Positions 5,651-6,690 of a stretch of 6,690 bases of DNA are shown piece by piece. The notes under the pieces are model-generated. The model was given only the letters and a program-made list of their open reading frames with translations. It did no database searches and was not told the origin of the DNA. The stretch covers positions 1-6,690 of the forward strand of contig JAEYPH010000116.1 of the NCBI GenBank assembly GCA_023410875.1, given 5' to 3'. This stretch comes from Bacillota bacterium (lineage in GTDB: Bacteria > Bacillota > Clostridia > Christensenellales > UMGS416). Positions within the stretch are counted from its first letter, which is position 1. Each line of letters begins with the position of its first letter. A program made the position numbers and the translations under genes.

Positions 5651-5679
5651 CCTCCTGTTATCATCGTTTGATAACAGGA
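5651..5679 (-). promoter_or_regulatory. Hairpin sequestering the amidase Shine-Dalgarno site
   Basis: On the minus-strand transcript TCCTGTTATCA (5679-5669) and TGATAACAGGA (5663-5653) form a perfect 11-bp stem with a five-base loop. The last four stem bases are the AGGA of the amidase's AGGAGG (5656-5651). The folded RNA would block ribosome loading, so translation may be conditional. It could instead be a protein-binding palindrome in DNA. The sequence shows the structure; the control is inferred. Confidence 0.65.
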
Positions 5680-5690
5680 TATGCGAAGAC

Positions 5691-5837
5691 AAGGTTTCGC
5701 GCCAGCGGGCGCGACCTGCGCATCGCCTCGCCGACATCCTGTCGGCGAGTGCGGCTGAGCCGCACAAGGCGACGCTGGGCTGCGCGCCATCCAGGCGCAA
5801 AGGCCAAAGGGCTTTCCGATCGCCCTTTGGAAGCCTT
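5691..5837 (-). ncRNA. 147-nt structured RNA-like element, copy 2
   Basis: Read on the minus strand from 5837 to 5691, this has the same order of stems as the plus-strand copy and exactly the same length. P2 with its GATCGGAAA loop, the linker GCAGCCCAGC and the GCGCAGGT segment are unchanged. P3 is GCGCC/GGCGC with loop TGGAT. P4 is CGTCGCC/GGCGATG, including one G-T wobble. P5 is GTGCGGC/GCCGCAC. P6 is GCCGAC/GTCGGC with loop AGGAT. P7 is CGCGCC/GGCGCG. P1 keeps AAGG with CCTT but has a C-A mismatch above it. It lies between the L,D-transpeptidase and amidase genes, in their direction. No clear terminator follows the transpeptidase gene, so the element may be co-transcribed from upstream. 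Confidence 0.75.
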
Positions 5838-5886
5838 CGGGCCCCATCTGTTGAATGAGCTAAGCCAATATGCAGCTGTCGTGAGA

Positions 5887-5911
5887 TTTATATTCAGTTT
5901 TCTTTTGCTCA
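5887..5911 (-). promoter_or_regulatory. Weak candidate promoter upstream of element copy 2
   Basis: On the minus strand TATAAA (5892-5887) is a fair -10 box in an AT-rich stretch just after the L,D-transpeptidase stop. The only -35-like hexamer overlaps the stop codon and is about 18-19 bp away, which is long. If used, transcripts would begin near 5880 and contain the whole element. Support is weak. Confidence 0.2.
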
Positions 5912-6616
5912 GTCGAACTCTAGAAGTCCTATAGCCACGTAGTCCTCGTGGGTGATGGCGTCCTCCTCTTTGAGGCCGTGCTCCTTCTGGAAGGCGCGCA
6001 CCGCCAGGCGCGTGTGCTCGCCGAAGATGCCGTTGGCAATGCCGGTAAACAGGCCCAGTTCCTTCAGGCGGCGCTGCACGGCCAGCACATCGGCTCCGCG
6101 GTCGCCGGGTTTCAGTTTGCGAAAGCCCGTCCCGAAGGGGCCGTAGGCGCCGCTGCGTATGGTCACTTTGGTTCCCACGGGCACCAGGCGGTAGAGTTCC
6201 TTGATGTCGCGGTTGCGCATGCGGATGCACCCATGGCTGACCGAGCCGCCGATGCTGCTCTCGTCGTTGGTGCCGTGGATGCCGTAGGCGCCCCAGGAGA
6301 CGTTGAGCCCCAGCCAGCGCGCGCCGAAGGCCTTGCCCTCCTTGACATATTTGCTGACGATGACCCAATCGCCGATGGGGGAGGGGTCGCCGCGTTTGCC
6401 GGTGGCCACCGTGTATTTCTTGACGAGCTTATCGCCCTGCAGCAGATACAAGCGCTTTTCATCGATCTGGATCAGGATAGAGTAGGGGGGCGCTTCGTCG
6501 GTTATGACCGGTTCGCGGCGCGCGAGCTGCGGGCGCAGCAGCGCAAACAAGGCTGCCGACACGCACAGCAACCCGGCGATGGCCGCGGCAAACGCCCGGC
6601 CGGACAACCCTCGCAC
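5909..6616 (-). CDS. Membrane-anchored L,D-transpeptidase (YkuD domain) with peptidoglycan-binding tail
   Basis: A 235-residue cell-envelope enzyme that forms or exchanges 3-3 peptide cross-links, or attaches substrates, in peptidoglycan. Residues about 5-27 are a hydrophobic signal anchor after Arg residues. The YkuD domain spans about 45-155. Its signature has IHG (His114), then SHGCIRM with His128, catalytic Cys130 and Arg132, all present. Residues about 168-225 are a PG_binding_1 repeat (GDRGADVLAVQRRLKELGLF through RAFQKEHGL). I chose GTG 6616: the GGAGG at 6629-6625 is 8 nt upstream of it, whereas the in-frame GTG at 6625 overlaps that site and would only add three residues. The gene has its own upstream promoter. 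It is followed, in the same direction, by structured element copy 2 and the amidase gene. No terminator is obvious after the stop. Confidence 0.93.
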   Translation of the reverse strand: MRGLSGRAFAAAIAGLLCVSAALFALLRPQLARREPVITDEAPPYSILIQIDEKRLYLLQGDKLVKKYTVATGKRGDPSPIGDWVIVSKYVKEGKAFGARWLGLNVSWGAYGIHGTNDESSIGGSVSHGCIRMRNRDIKELYRLVPVGTKVTIRSGAYGPFGTGFRKLKPGDRGADVLAVQRRLKELGLFTGIANGIFGEHTRLAVRAFQKEHGLKEEDAITHEDYVAIGLLEFD

Positions 6617-6638
6617 CGCCTTCACCTCCGCCCCAGCT

Positions 6639-6666
6639 TATATATACGCAATGTATGGGCCAGCAA
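6639..6666 (-). promoter_or_regulatory. Candidate promoter of the L,D-transpeptidase gene
   Basis: On the minus strand TTGCTG (6666-6661) is followed after 16 bp by TATATA (6644-6639), or after 18 bp by the overlapping TATAAG (6642-6637). The alternating TA run makes the exact -10 uncertain. A start near 6632 would leave only about 15 nt of leader before GTG 6616, just enough for the Shine-Dalgarno site. Confidence 0.5.
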
Positions 6667-6667
6667 A

Positions 6668-6684
6668 TGCCGGGTTGGCCGGCA
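6668..6684. repeat. 6-bp GC-rich hairpin at the right edge
   Basis: TGCCGG (6668-6673) and CCGGCA (6679-6684) pair around a five-base loop. On the minus strand a TTT follows the stem, so it could be the end of an intrinsic terminator of a gene beyond the window. It is short and at the edge, so the call is tentative. Confidence 0.3.
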
Positions 6685-6690
6685 GGAACC

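Noticed and set aside
5661..6368. 235-codon minus-strand frame across element copy 2 and the L,D-transpeptidase gene
   Set aside because: It overlaps the transpeptidase gene in another frame and continues through the structured element; Arg-rich composition marks it as a shadow.

Overview
The window looks like a chromosomal segment of a GC-rich Clostridia-type Firmicute, possibly a gut Oscillospirales or Christensenellales relative. This is inference. It rests on strong AGGAGG-type Shine-Dalgarno sites, a type III glutamine synthetase, an Amidase_6 protein typical of Firmicutes, and a YkuD L,D-transpeptidase with a peptidoglycan-binding tail. I see no transposase, integrase, CRISPR array, tRNA or rRNA.

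Layout from left to right. Bases 1-902 (minus strand) hold the N-terminal 300 residues of a GH5-like clan GH-A glycoside hydrolase that runs off the left edge. A 259-bp divergent intergenic region follows. It carries a near-consensus sigma-A promoter, then a leader with an intrinsic terminator and a mutually exclusive hexaloop hairpin, a transcription attenuator in front of glnN. glnN (1162-3264, plus) is the central gene. It ends in a perfect inverted repeat whose loop is the stop codon, followed by two more hairpins, the last of which is the likely terminator. A 473-bp gap then contains a 147-nt structured element (copy 1). Next comes a probable two-gene plus-strand operon, an EamA/DMT permease (3738-4592) and a GNAT acetyltransferase (4637-5131). 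It converges with only 10 nt of separation on a minus-strand stand-alone Amidase_6 protein (5142-5645). Upstream of that gene lie an 11-bp hairpin that buries its Shine-Dalgarno site and copy 2 of the structured element (5691-5837, minus). The L,D-transpeptidase gene (5909-6616, minus) and its promoter close the window.

The most interesting observation is the pair of 147-nt elements. Each sits between two co-directional genes, 45-64 nt before a start codon and in the same orientation as the downstream gene. They are about 80% identical by hand alignment. Their differences fall largely in pairs that keep the same stems: I count about seven two-sided compensatory changes, while linkers and GGA-containing loops stay constant. 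This is the pattern of a selected structured RNA, or of a mobile RNA-bearing element such as a HEARO/omega-RNA-like sequence, and not of a passive DNA repeat. I cannot assign it to a named family without a covariance-model search.

The genes have no obvious shared pathway: polysaccharide degradation, nitrogen assimilation, a small-molecule exporter with an acetyltransferase, and two cell-wall or peptide-acting enzymes.
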